A program made the translations under genes and the position numbers. DNA of 64,000 nucleotides, taken from positions 283,739 through 347,738 of the forward strand of contig BDGG01000001.1 of assembly GCA_001949185.1 (NCBI GenBank), written 5' to 3'. The notes beneath the pieces are model-generated. The model saw only the letters and a program-made list of their open reading frames with translations, had not been told where the DNA came from and made no database searches. The stretch is from Ramazzottius varieornatus (Eukaryota; Tardigrada; Eutardigrada; Parachela; Ramazzottiidae). Below, one piece after another: positions 21,666-32,439 of the stretch (the stretch's first letter is position 1; each line of letters begins with the position of its first letter).

Positions 21666-24600
21666 ATGCATGTGCATGGAAGCAACCAAGTCTCGCCGAA
21701 GGCTGCGCGAAGACCGAGTGACGTGAATCGGCCCATCTCCAAGTCTCACGATCATCTCAATGTGGAAGCCTTCGAGTCGCCGACACTGGGCCTCCGCCAT
21801 CCCTCCCTGTCCAAGTCGATGCATTCGGTCAAGGCTGCCGCCTCCCAGCTGGTGGCTCCCGACGGGGGCTTCGGCTGGGTCGTCGTCTTTGGTTCCTTCC
21901 TCGTCCATGTCGTCATGGACGGCATCACTTACTCCTTTGGTGCACTACTGCCGCATCTACTGGATAAGTTCCAAGCAGGAGAAGCCTCCACGGGCGCCGT
22001 CGGATCGACGCTCTTTGGAGTCACGCTCGTCGTCGGTAAAGTTTCATTTCAGGATTTTGGGGATCAAAATAATGCTTTTGGTGATCAAAATATAGTCCGG
22101 AATAAATCAGATTAGTTTAGTTAGATTCCGCCGTCGTCATCAGTCCAACCCGATTATTCTAAGATTCTTCTTGGTGAAATACAGTCTCATTTGGGAATGA
22201 TTCGGCCTCCTTGAAAAAAATAGTTGGAATTTTGTTTGTAGTTTTTGATGGTGGAAATCACTGCAATTTTGCGAATTTTATCCGACTAATTTTCTCAAGA
22301 TTCGTTTTTTGAATGTTGGCACGGGACATTTGTTTGTAGTTCTTCAACGATGAGCGTATGACGTTGGTCTTTTGGTTTTAGGTCCAGCAGTGGCAGCTTT
22401 AGTGAATCGTTTCGGCTGCAGATCGGTGACGGTCGTTGGAGGACTGGTGGCCACCATCGGATGTGTTCTCAGTGTTTTCTCACCCAATATTACTTTCATG
22501 CTGGTCTTTTTCGGAATAGTAACCGGTGAGAAACTATCCTCGACCTTTCCAGATCGCTTTCAACAGAATGTTGTTTTCGTGGGATTATCTGATGGTTTTC
22601 CTGTGAAATTTGGTTTATTTCTCGAAGTTGTTTTCCAATAATATTTCAAATTATTCTGCTGGTTGAAGGTCTGGGTGCCGGTTTGATTTACTTGCCAGCT
22701 ATCGTCAGCGTCACGCAGTGGTTTGAGAAGCGCAGGTCTTTCGCCACGGGAATCGCCGTTTGTGGATCGGGCCTGGGCACTTTTGCCTTCCCGCCTCTCA
22801 CGGAAATGCTCATCGAACAGTACAACTGGAACGGCGCACTCCTCATCATCGCCGGCATCGTCTTCAACAACTGCGTCTTTGGCATGTTATTCAGACCTGT
22901 CGAATACGACCACACCGTCACCGTAAGATATAATACCCAAAATTTCCAGGGGAAAAGACCAAATTAAGATATGGGAGCCCGGCGATTAAACTCGACAGGA
23001 TGGTTCTCCTGAGTGGCGCACTTTTCCCGTTGTATTGACGGGAAGCGTGCGCTAGTTGGAGAAGTGATCTCCTCATGCCTGTTTGCCGAGCTCCCAAATT
23101 GATCCTGGGAAAAACGGATGGAGGATACTGAAATAATTGAAATAGATGGTGAAAAGTGCGCGATTGAGCCACTCTACTGTGGAAACTTTGACGCTAAACT
23201 TTTTGTGCGATTTTGTAGGTGGTGAATGCAACGGAAAGTCCGCAAGATGAGCTGGGAGAACTTCCAAATCTTCGAATAGATTCTCACTCAAGAATGAAGA
23301 AGATCAGCACCGGTAGCATGGACGACAAGTACGGCACAGGATCCACCGATGCGGACAGAAGTCTCATTTCCGCAAAGTCCGATACGCATATACATGTGGA
23401 ACAACGGAGGACCAGCAGGTCCAACAGCATCAAGATGGGCAGTCGGGGGAAACTGAACGGCTTGCATAGCTCCAGCATCAGGTAAGGAAAAGCCGTCACT
23501 CAGTGGCAACTGTGAAAGCTGCTTTGACTGCTTTGTGTGCTGGTAGGTTAACGGAAGTGAAGCAGGATGGCAGTGTGACCGATGTGGCCAAAGTGGGCCT
23601 GCAGAGTCCCTTCACCAGGAAGGATACGCTGTATACGGGGTCGCTGTCCACCATACCACTCTATAGGGAAGACCCGACCAAGTATAAGAGTAGCATGCTG
23701 GATCTCTCTAAAGCCACAGGTTTGTTGATCGAAAAAAGTCGCCAGAGAATAAAGTTGGGTAGATGAATCGAATCAGATGATTTTTTCAACTGACGCATGT
23801 TGTCCTTGTTAGTCGCTGGGAGCGTGCGCCACTTGGAAGAACGGTCTGGTCGAATTCGTTTATCTTTCCCAGTGGCGCACGCTTGCAGTGTTATTGGCTC
23901 GAAGCCTACGCCACTTGCGGAGACCATCTGGGCTCAGTTTATTTGCCCAGCTCCCACTCCAGACTGGTTGAAATGATTTCCGGTTTAGTGGTGGATGCGA
24001 AAGGTTCGCCTTCAAAGCTGCAGATCGATGAGACGGCCGCGCCGCGCAAGACCGGCGTTCGTGGTTGGTGCTCCCGAATTTCGACAGTCTTCACCGAAAT
24101 GATGGACCCGGTCCTCCTCACAGACTGGATTTTTCTGTGGTTCTCCATCAGTAATTTCTTCACCTCCATCGCCTTTCAAGTTCCTTACATCTTCCTCATC
24201 GACCGCGCCGAGAAGGAGTACCACATCGAGAAGAGTATGGCGGCCTGGCTCGTTTCCGCCATCGGCATAGGTGACAGAAAAGTCACCTTGAACAAAAATC
24301 CAGAAATTCACCCCTCGTTTTCTTTATACAGGGAATATTTTTGGGCGATTGGGTTTCGGTCTCCTCTCTGACTTCAAATGGGTGAACCGGCTGGCTCTAT
24401 ACAACGTGGCAGTGACGGTGGCTGGGGTGGCCATGTTCGTGAGTGTCTGGTGTCGGACGTTCGTCACGCTGGCCATTTTCGCCGCGGTCTTTGGCATCTT
24501 CATCGGTGAGATTGCTTTGAACCACCATTATAGAAAACACGGTTTCTCTTGTGATATTTGACCGTCAAAGCACCGTGGTTTCTATCTCGGAAGCTCCATT

Positions 24601-25376
24601 CTGATTTTAATGGTGGAGTTTGTTCTCGTGTCGACAGGGGCTTTCGTAACGTTGACGCCAGTCATCCTCGTCGATCTTTTCGGTCTGGAAAGATTGACTA
24701 ACGCTTTCGGCATCCTTTTGCTCTTTCAAGGCATCGCTTCCTTTGTCGGACCACCGATCGCCGGTAAGAACTTCACAGAATCGGCTTTCATTCTGATTGA
24801 TCTGATTCTCTGATTCTGATTCATACTGATTGGGAAATTTTGCCGTTCTTATCCGAAAAGGCTACCAAGGCCGTGCTCGGCACGATCTTGAGAGCCTTGG
24901 TCGAAAGAGGAAGGTAGAATTAGGAGGCTAGCAAATGCAACGCACAAGATGGATATCTCAAGTGGCGCACGGTTACAGCCAATAACACCGAAACGTGCGC
25001 CACTGGGGATCGAACCGGTTGGTTAATGTTTACAGGATACCTCAAGGAAGTTACGGGTGATTACGACTCGGCTTTCCTGGTTTTCGGCCTCATGATGGCA
25101 GCTAGCGGTGCCATGCTCTTCTTCATTCCGTGTCTGCGGACACTGCAAGTCAAGTGTACGGGCCGCCAGCCCGTTACTAGTGCGCCCACCGCCGTGGTCT
25201 ACACTGCCCCCAAAGTGGCTTCACACAACGGCAAGCCTCTTCCCGAGGAAACGCGACTCTTGGACGAACATGGGCAGGTGACGTTACCTGATGAAGCCAT
25301 GCCAGATTTGGTCCTGCCGTCCATCCAGATCAACGACAGGAGAGCCTCGGCCACGCCGGGTGCTGTGGTAGCTTAG
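21666..25376 (+). CDS. SLC16 (monocarboxylate-type) transporter
   Basis: Nine exons join in phase to 708 residues: 21666-22035, 22382-22525, 22669-22922, 23219-23481, 23547-23719, 23989-24270, 24332-24505, 24638-24763 and 25036-25376. The MCT signature APDGGFGWVVVFGSF lies at residues 64-78, leading into the first of about 12 membrane helices. The second conserved block (FLVHVVMDGITYSFG, then loops with RFGCRSV) follows. Exons 3 and 6-9 hold the other helices, including YLPAIVSVTQWFEKRR. Between helices 6 and 7 is a long polar loop of roughly 180 residues (exons 4-5 and part of 6). MCTs move monocarboxylates or other small organic solutes with protons or by facilitation at the plasma membrane; the substrate is not predictable here. 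The family usually has 430-530 residues, so the loop and tail make this a long member. Three introns carry the hairpin repeat. Confidence 0.93.
23011..23061. repeat. Intronic hairpin repeat H1 (transporter intron 3)
   Basis: Arms GAGTGGCGCAC and GTGCGCTAGTT, with a second inner stem CCCGTTGTATTGACGGG. It is a diverged member of the family consensus AAGTGGCGCAC...GTGCGCCACTT. Confidence 0.6.
23823..23919. repeat. Intronic hairpin repeat H2 (transporter intron 5)
   Basis: Three arm units in a row: GTGCGCCACTTGG (23823), CAGTGGCGCACGC (23869) and CTACGCCACTTGCG (23906). The last two enclose GCAGTGTTATTGGCTCG, the reverse complement of the loop sequence in H3, so this copy is inverted relative to H3. 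Confidence 0.75.
24958..25010. repeat. Intronic hairpin repeat H3 (transporter intron 8)
   Basis: Clear stem: TCAAGTGGCGCACG against CGTGCGCCACT, with the loop GTTACAGCCAATAACACCGA. It ends 26 bp before the acceptor of exon 9. Confidence 0.8.
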
Positions 25377-25630
25377 CATATTTGCGAAAAAGATTTTGAA
25401 GGGACGTGAAAAGAGTGCTTGTTGTTTTTTCTTTGTTGCTCAGTTTGAGTGGACTCTAATACTGTTGCTGTAACTCGGTATACTCTCTTGCTGACTATTT
25501 ACTTTGACTTCGTGTTCGGGAAGGATGCATCGTTTCCTGTTCAATGTGGACTAACAAAGCTACTGTACTCATGCGAAAAGTGCCTTTGGATCTTCCTAGT
25601 TTTCTTTTTCTTACTTGTTGATATAATTGG

Positions 25631-25636
25631 AATAAA
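25631..25636 (+). other. Poly(A) signal, transporter
   Basis: AATAAA about 255 nt after the stop codon of the SLC16 gene, on the same strand. Confidence 0.5.
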
Positions 25637-26220
25637 ATGAATGCAATTACTCTTCCATATGCGACAGGGTCACGTTTGTAGTCTAGATGGCTCTTCACTT
25701 TCGTCTATGTATTCCTGTAATTATGATCAACGGGAATTTAGGATACTTTGGCGGCAAGTCAAGCATCAGTGATTGCCACTTTCGATGAGCTTGTGGGTAG
25801 ATGTCAGACGATGTTCACACGGAAGAAAAGCCGTCGTCGGTGGAGCAGGAACATGGTGAGATGAACACGCATCCTATCCTAGCAAGAAGGCCCTTCTAGA
25901 AAGCAACCGTACTCACGACGAGATCGCCGGACTGATGGTGGATATGGTTCAACTGCAAGAAGAAAAACGCGCGGTTATCTGTCTCCGGAGCAGACATGGC
26001 ACTTGGAAACTGAGGAAAAGCTGGATAACATGAGGACGCGCGGAGAAGGGGTCTGTGGACAAGCCCTGTCCGTCGAGCAGCCAGTGGAAGATCTGTTCGG
26101 CTACGCCCAAATTACAGCAAAACAGCGGAAGGAAGGCGACGAATCGCATCTGGTACTCTGGATCACTGAATATCTTGGTTTGGCAGACTACTGGGCCGAC
26201 AAGCTTGAACCTTAGCCATA

Positions 26221-26687
26221 CAGGTTGATTCACATCAAGCCGACGGATTCTGAAAATCGTAGAAAATGTACCTTGCTCGTCAGAGTCGTGCTTCCACCCG
26301 TTAGAAAGATCATGTTTGGATCTTGCGACGAGCATATATTCTAAGGTCATAACTTTCACCAGAAAGAGAAACTTTGAGCGATGTTCTTTTTCTCCTATGT
26401 CGTTTTGTGGTTTCAGGAAGATAGCATCAGCGGAATGTTTTTAGCAGCTTGCTGTAGTAACACATAATTCTCAACAGAGCCAATTCAGCTTCAAACCGAC
26501 CCTCGATTTCTGAGTACCGGCAAATTTTTCGAACCTGCTTTTTTTACCAATCAACCGACATGCCCCAGATTTTTAAACAAAGGTTTCAAGAGCTTGAACT
26601 AATAGGAGACAAGATTTGACAGTAGGCAAAGAAGCGCAGAATTTTTGCAGCACTTCAAAATCCGTCGGCTTGATCTGAATCAACCTG
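26221..26687. mobile_element. MITE, 467 bp, TA target duplication
   Basis: Inverted ends of 34 bp, CAGGTTGATTCACATCAAGC and its mate CTTGATCTGAATCAACCTG, differ at only two positions. TA flanks both ends (26219-26220 and 26688-26689). No transposase is encoded inside. The region 25380-26220 before it shows no recognisable gene. Confidence 0.88.
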
Positions 26688-26940
26688 TAAGCGTGATTTG
26701 GGATCGGCTGTACTGTACGAGTGCCCCATAGTACAGTACGAGTAGTGCAAGCGTTGACAACATAATGTCCAACTCCAGAAGACCTTATTTCTTGGTGGAG
26801 ACCTTGTTAGAACATTATTTGCCAACCCTTCAAACTATGTAACGCCTTGCAGAAACAGTATTGATAGTTTATTCAAGCGTGTCTGTCTCAAATGAGGCCA
26901 GAGTGCGGTAGTTTCCCTTTCGGCACATGTTCAGTAGGTA

Positions 26941-27281
26941 CGAGGTAAACGACATAATTCGGGCATAGTTACTTTTCACTCGTAATTTGGGCATATTTTT
27001 TTCTCACCTCCTGCTGCGCGTACTGAATTTCTTTCTGTTTCGCGAGGTAGACTGATCCCTTTTTTTCGAGATTTTAATAGGTTTGAGAACGACAAAGCGT
27101 TGTGAATCACGGGAATTTGGCCTGGGAGAGAGATGGGTATGTCCAATGTTGAAAAGCCCAGTGGTGTATCAACAAGCGTACAATGAGACATGAATCAAGC
27201 GTTGACGATCATGTTCAAACTTTTCGCGTTGGCGGATTATGGTGCGAAAATCGATATGCCCAAATTATGTCGTTTACCTCC
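26941..27281. mobile_element. MITE, 341 bp, TA target duplication
   Basis: The ends GAGGTAAACGACATAATTCG and ATTATGTCGTTTACCTC are inverted matches of about 26 bp, with TA outside both (26939-26940 and 27282-27283). The interior is non-coding. The sequence differs from the neighbouring 467-bp element, so this is a separate family. From 27284 to 28069 I see no gene. Confidence 0.8.
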
Positions 27282-28069
27282 TAGTGTGAACAGCGCCAAA
27301 TTCCTCGTGGTTTTTGCTGGTCGAGTTGAGTTGTAAATGGATAGACTCTTGACGTTTTTCTAAGACCTGTTAGGGTAACGTGTTCAACCTTGAGTGTCCC
27401 AGTACGTTTAGTTTCCTGCAGTACGACGTACAACGCGGGATATCCCGCAGAGAAAACCTATTTTACAGTCCGTTCCAGCCAAGTTGTTCCCGGCACGTTG
27501 TCGTCCACTTTCAATTTTCGTCTTCGGAAGAGTTATCTTTCAAGTAAAACGTATCCAGAAAGGAAAAATTCTATGCCACCTTCCGCGTATTTTCTGCTAG
27601 CCAATATAGTTCTACATACAAGACCGCTGTCGTCTTATGTCTGCGAAGCATGGTAAACCAAGAGGACTGAGATTCCCAACTCACTAGAAATTTGCCTTCT
27701 CCGTGGCCCCAACAAATTGATCGTCATTCACTAGCGACTATAAAACCTGAAACGCTTGACCATGACTAGATAGCGAAGATGCTGTCAAGTGACAGGAAAG
27801 AAGTAGCAGGGCGGTCTGACGGAGGAGAGCAAAATCACGAATCTCTGAAGTTTAAGGTTTCCAAAATTCGCAAGTCATACTTTCGTACTTAATAGTATAC
27901 TTCTTTATTACCTGGGCAGAACGGGAATGTTGAAGGCGATGACCTGCAAGCAAACACAGGGCCCCTGGTGGCAGTCACAGAAATCTGACTTGAGTCCACC
28001 TCGGCCAGAAGGTGCGTCCAGAAGGCAAGTTTTTGTCGTAAAAGTTTGCGTAATAAAACAATATTTCAA

Positions 28070-28465
28070 AATTGGACTTGACGTCACCGCTCGGTACAAA
28101 CGGTTCGGTTTCGGTGGGTCTATGAAACACGTCGAATAGGGTTTAACTCAAAAATGACAAAGACGAAGCCTTCGCTGGGCAGATCGACACCAGTCGAGTA
28201 GCAAACAGCATCTGATCACTTTTTACCATATTTGGCTGACGAAAAGCCATTCAGATTCACATATTGGTCGATCAAGTATTGTAAAACGTGCTCAAATGTT
28301 TTTAACAAGTCCTCTGGTGCCAATCTGTCCGCGGAAGGCTTGCTCTTTGCTTTTTTCGAGTGAAACCCTCTTCGGCGCGGTCTAAGGCACGCACCGAAAC
28401 GAACCGTTTGTACCGACCGGAGCCGACGACTCGAGTCATGACGTCAAGTCCACTTGTGGAATAGT
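28070..28465. repeat. Foldback repeat with long imperfect arms
   Basis: About 135 bp at 28070-28205 matches 28305-28465 in inverted orientation. Shared blocks, in order, are GGACTTGACGTCA, TCGGTACAAACGGTTCG, TTTCGGTG, AGGGTTT, CAAAGA and AAGCCTTC followed by CACCAG. A stretch of about 100 bp separates the arms. Overall identity looks near three quarters. The outer limits may extend further, and no target duplication was identified. Confidence 0.65.
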
Positions 28466-28827
28466 TTTTCATAAGGCAAATTATTACGTCAGTGGACGCG
28501 TCCATGGGCCAGTACTGCGTCGCAAAAAACCCTGATCCTTCTTTTTCTTTTCCTTTTCTGTCGAACTCAGCAGACGGAAAGGCACGCACGACAGACGTTG
28601 GAGTCTTCTTTGGAGGTTCCTCTTGGAATAGATACAAATACAAAATACAAGTACCTGCAGTGGAAGTATTTTCCGCAACAAAGACAGCGGAAACAAACAT
28701 ATTAAACAACATATTAACTATGGAATGAATGACTAGGAGTTGAAAAAAACCCGAAAGAACTGCGGAAAGGCCCGCAACCACCACGACAGCCGTCAATCCA
28801 GTAAGATCCATACCACTTCTTCGAGGT

Positions 28828-29644
28828 TCAAAAAAACCGCAGTGCTAAAGACACAGTGTTTTTGTAACTTCGCCAACCACATTCAAGTGCGTATCCTGCA
28901 CATCCTCTTGCCACTTTCACCATACCGGTCAACGTTCCGAAAAAATCGGTTACTAACGATCCCTTGACCGTCCAAAATGCGGTCATCCAGTCCGAGCAAC
29001 TCAGACCACATATAGACGGTGCGCCGTATCCTGGCCTGAGGTAACATGGGGCATGGGAAGCGAACGCCTGCCTCTTGATGTCCTCGCAACTTCCGCTGTA
29101 ATAAGGTCGAATTAGGGGAACCAAAGCTACTTGAAGGCATTTTCGAACTCCGTCGATCCACTGCTGCGCTTCTGCGGAAAACAACTCAAATCTATCGTTG
29201 TACATGAGGCAAAACTTTTCGCCATAATCAATGGCATAAGACGCATGGTCTCCAGAGCAGGGATGCTTCCGTTCCAAGCAGTCTCGGTACCAAGAGCAAT
29301 CTCGACCATCAGGATTATAGCACTGCCATGGCAGGGATAATTCCGTGATGTTCTGCCCGAAGTCAGCATTGCAGGCGCAGTCCTCAGTAACTAATCCGCC
29401 TTCTACTGAGCTATTTTCAAGCATGCATTGGTGCCAACAGTAAAGGTGACTTCGATCCTCGCACTCGTGGGCTCCTCCAGATTTCTGCACTATATATGCG
29501 TTTCGACAGGCAGTTGGCATATTGATTTCCTTGGGTTACACCATTATGGTCCAGTCCTTGGGTTACACCATTATGGAGTGCGTTGACCGGTGCACCCAAC
29601 AGTAAACAATCAGATAAGGCCAAGAACCAGAACGTACGAAACAT
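28828..29644 (-). CDS. Secreted Cys-rich protein of a conserved invertebrate type
   Basis: The main frame (29518-28828) encodes about 230 residues with 20 or so cysteines. Landmarks are LYCWHQCMLE near the start, CSWYRDCLE, AIDYGEKFCLMYN, WIDGVRKCLQVALVP, SHAPCYLRPG, ICGLSCSDW and a terminal KVARGC block. I recall similar uncharacterised secreted proteins in several invertebrates but cannot name a function. A good signal peptide (MFRTFWFLALSDCLLLGAPVNA) starts at 29644 in a different frame and overlaps the 5' end of the main frame. Between them lie two 21-bp direct repeats encoding HNGVTQG. Either a short intron or an indel links the two frames; no convincing intron fits in the space, so the gene could be broken. 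The boundaries are therefore uncertain. Confidence 0.65.
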
Positions 29645-30746
29645 CGTTGATTGGAACAGAATCGTAACTTTGAGTCATAAAAATCAAAATATGGTCCGTT
29701 ACTTGAATCAGGAAGTTCAGGGGCAGCAAAACAGTCGTACTTGGGACAAGCATTAGGCGCGGCTAATAGCTGATAATCTGGCGCCGTCGGTTATCATTAT
29801 GCAGTAGAACATATCCTAGTTTTGCAGCTCGTATCATGCTTAATCAGTTTAGTAAAACGAACTAAGGGCGCCTCGTTAACGGAGTTATCAGTAGTCACCG
29901 TCTCACTTTTCAACCTTCTTGTCAGCTTTCGGGGCAGGGTCACACGTCCAAACTAGAGCGAGCTCGGCCTCATACCCGCGACCTTGAAGCAAACAGTCGC
30001 GCTTCTGCCTTTCCCTTCCATCAAACTTCTGCCACCAATTCAGATTTTGATATGCTAGTAGACTGTCATTTAAGTTCGGTCACCGAAAGGATTGTTTGTG
30101 CGAATTCCTCAATTAATCCAGACACAACGCTTTCGTTCTTGCGGCCAAGTACTGTAGTCAAGTAAGAGTGCACAGATGTTTTCTTGTAAAGAATCTAAAC
30201 GGACTGTTGAGCAGGCGCAGCAGATGTTACATCGAGTGGCGCAGTGGTAATTAGTAATGCTCTAATAAAGTAATATTTTATTAAAGTAGAGGAAAGTAGA
30301 TGGTTTCAGGATCTACTATGTTTAATAATATTTAGTAAACAGAACTAGACACCGAAACCCGATATTAACATTTTAGTAGTTTGAAACTAGGGTCCAGTAT
30401 TTTATTATTATTAAGATGTCTATCACCTGTATTAAAATATATTTTAATACCCCTAACACTACCGCTGATTCGAAGAACCGGTTAATTTGCTAAATTCTAA
30501 AGCGTGTGCGCTGGTTAATGGTTATGCGGCGACGACCTGTATCTATAGGAAAATGCAGTGCACTATACCGGCTGCACAGTCTCGCACTGAGTGGCCAGCA
30601 CATCTGACGTCAAGCACGTGATTCCCATAGTGCGCGCATGCTTTCTCCCAGTGCGCAGTGTGCGCCCCGCTTCATCTCAGAACAAACTGTGAGACTGTGG
30701 GACTGCCTTTTCGTATAGCTATAGTACGACCACGCCTCACTCAAGA

Positions 30747-30828
30747 TTTTCTGGAGAAAGTGATCTGAGCAGCGGCTCAGAAATTTTCCTGTTCAAGAGA
30801 GCTTCCCTCCGTGTTCTGAACTCGACCT
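30747..30828 (+). mobile_element. Remnant end of the Tc1-type family
   Basis: This matches the outer part of the right inverted repeat at 7825-8057: ATTTTCT.., TGATCTGAGCAGCGGCTCAG and GCTTCCCTCC, ending CTCGACCT before TTA. It is diverged and no partner end or transposase is nearby, so it is a fragment. A MITE abuts it directly. Confidence 0.7.
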
Positions 30829-30830
30829 TA

Positions 30831-30984
30831 GAGTGGATTAGACCAAGCATTGGTCGAACCAGTTGGTCTATGCGGTTCGACCTTTGATCTGTTTGCTTTT
30901 GACTTTTGCCGTATGTGAACCGACCAACCACTGGTCGAACCAGATAGACTAACTACTTCGGCCACTGCTTGCTGTAATCCACTC
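30831..30984. mobile_element. MITE, 154 bp, TA target duplication
   Basis: The ends GAGTGGATTA and TAATCCACTC are perfect inverted 10-mers with TA outside both (30829-30830 and 30985-30986). Inside are repeated small palindromes built from TTGGTCGAACCA and GACCAA/TTGGTC. The left TA is also the TA that would follow the Tc1-family remnant ending at 30828, suggesting insertion at that junction. Confidence 0.85.
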
Positions 30985-32439
30985 TAGGTATGTCTGTCAA
31001 CTGGCTCAACGCCGTTTGGTTCAACTACTAACATTTTTGCGTCGATCACCCTCCAGGCTCAGAGTACAATCAGGTTTCGGTTTTCTCAAGGACAAGCTTC
31101 AGAAAAACCATAAACCAGCAAGGGAAAGCGCGAGACAGTGTGACCGGCAACGCAGTTTGCCGAACATCGAGAGAGCATCTCTCACACGGTGCTAAGATTA
31201 TCGCCGTAACATTCTAATTTAAGGGTAGATCTAGAACACCGCTGGTACATCGGAGTACGCAACCTATGCTTAGGCCAGTCACCAACCAAGTACGCAAGTT
31301 TGATGTGGGAACAAGGCACTGCAGGATGACAAGAGGGTGACCAACAAGAAGGATGAGCGCAAGTTGTGGAAGAAAGAGACTACACGTTATGAAGCCATCA
31401 CCAAGCCATCGCCCACACGCTCGCCTACAACGACCATGTCGTTGTAGCAAACTTCTTCCCTCAGTGGACGAAATTAACATACTGTAGGCCGTGAAAATCC
31501 CACTGTTGAGCCTTTCGGATGCCGCCGTAGTGACAGCGGATACTTGCTAGCGAAGCGTAAACGGCAAACACGATGTAGGCGGTCTAGGTTTGGGTGACGG
31601 GTCGCTCCGGCACTAGGCAAGCTCGACGTATGACGTCACCCAATGGCTCAAAGCGGGCCCTATCGATCACTTTTCGACGGAACTACGATCAAGCGCCATT
31701 GATGAGAAATATCCCGAATGTTGTTAACTGTGCGATGGAAGAATGTTATCGACGTCGACAATTTTTCTCCAATATGGCGTTTGAATGGGAAATAAGTCCC
31801 GAAACTAAAATCATACTTCAGAAACGTAAATCATGAGAGAGAAACGTAAACATAAAAATCGACGTAGACCTTCGCATCCCATCAATGATAAAGACCGAAA
31901 ACAAATCTAAAATCACATAAGCGTGAGATACATAATACGGCCGAAACTTGCAGCGCTTCGATTGCTTGGTCAGTTTCAGTAAGCAGCTGCCGCTTTCGGC
32001 CGGTGGCCAAAATTTTTTTCTCGGCCGATAATTATGCCAGGTTCGTTTACTTAACTAAAGTCGGCAGAGAGACCAGCGAAACGAAAGTACGGTCTCTCGA
32101 AAGTACGACCAGCAATCAGGACGGTTGATCACGATTGTTTTCTGTACAGGTTGTTAAGGTGAAGCTGGCATGTCCTGTGTAGTATGCTTCAATTGCGACA
32201 TTGACATGAAGAAGCTCTCGGCTGCCATCAAGCAGGGCTTGGCGACATTCTCATCGGCTCTACCTGCGCTCGTTGGGCGGACAACTGGTCGTTGGCGGTT
32301 ACGACCTCAATATGGAGTCCGAAGAAGGTGCGCAAGAGTAGGAGCTGGAAAAGCACTCACGCATCAGGAACATGATAAAACCAAGGTACTGAAAACTGTA
32401 ACTCACATTTTTGACGTCGAAAATTTGGACCAATACTGC

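Larger units (their letters stand above)
29650..32439. other. Repeat-bearing intergenic stretch
   Basis: No protein with a known domain is visible. The part 30250-30460 is AT-rich with repeated TTTAATAATATTT-like strings. A transposon end and a MITE lie at 30747-30984. Open frames at 31214-31480 (-), 31594-31836 (+) and 32170-32463 (+) have no recognisable motif. A half-site of the hairpin family, GAGTGGCGCAG, occurs at 30235. Confidence 0.45.

Noticed and set aside
31611-31640. CACTA at 31611 as the end of the EnSpm element
   Set aside because: No matching TAGTG end or 3-bp duplication was found on the other side, and the pentamer is common.
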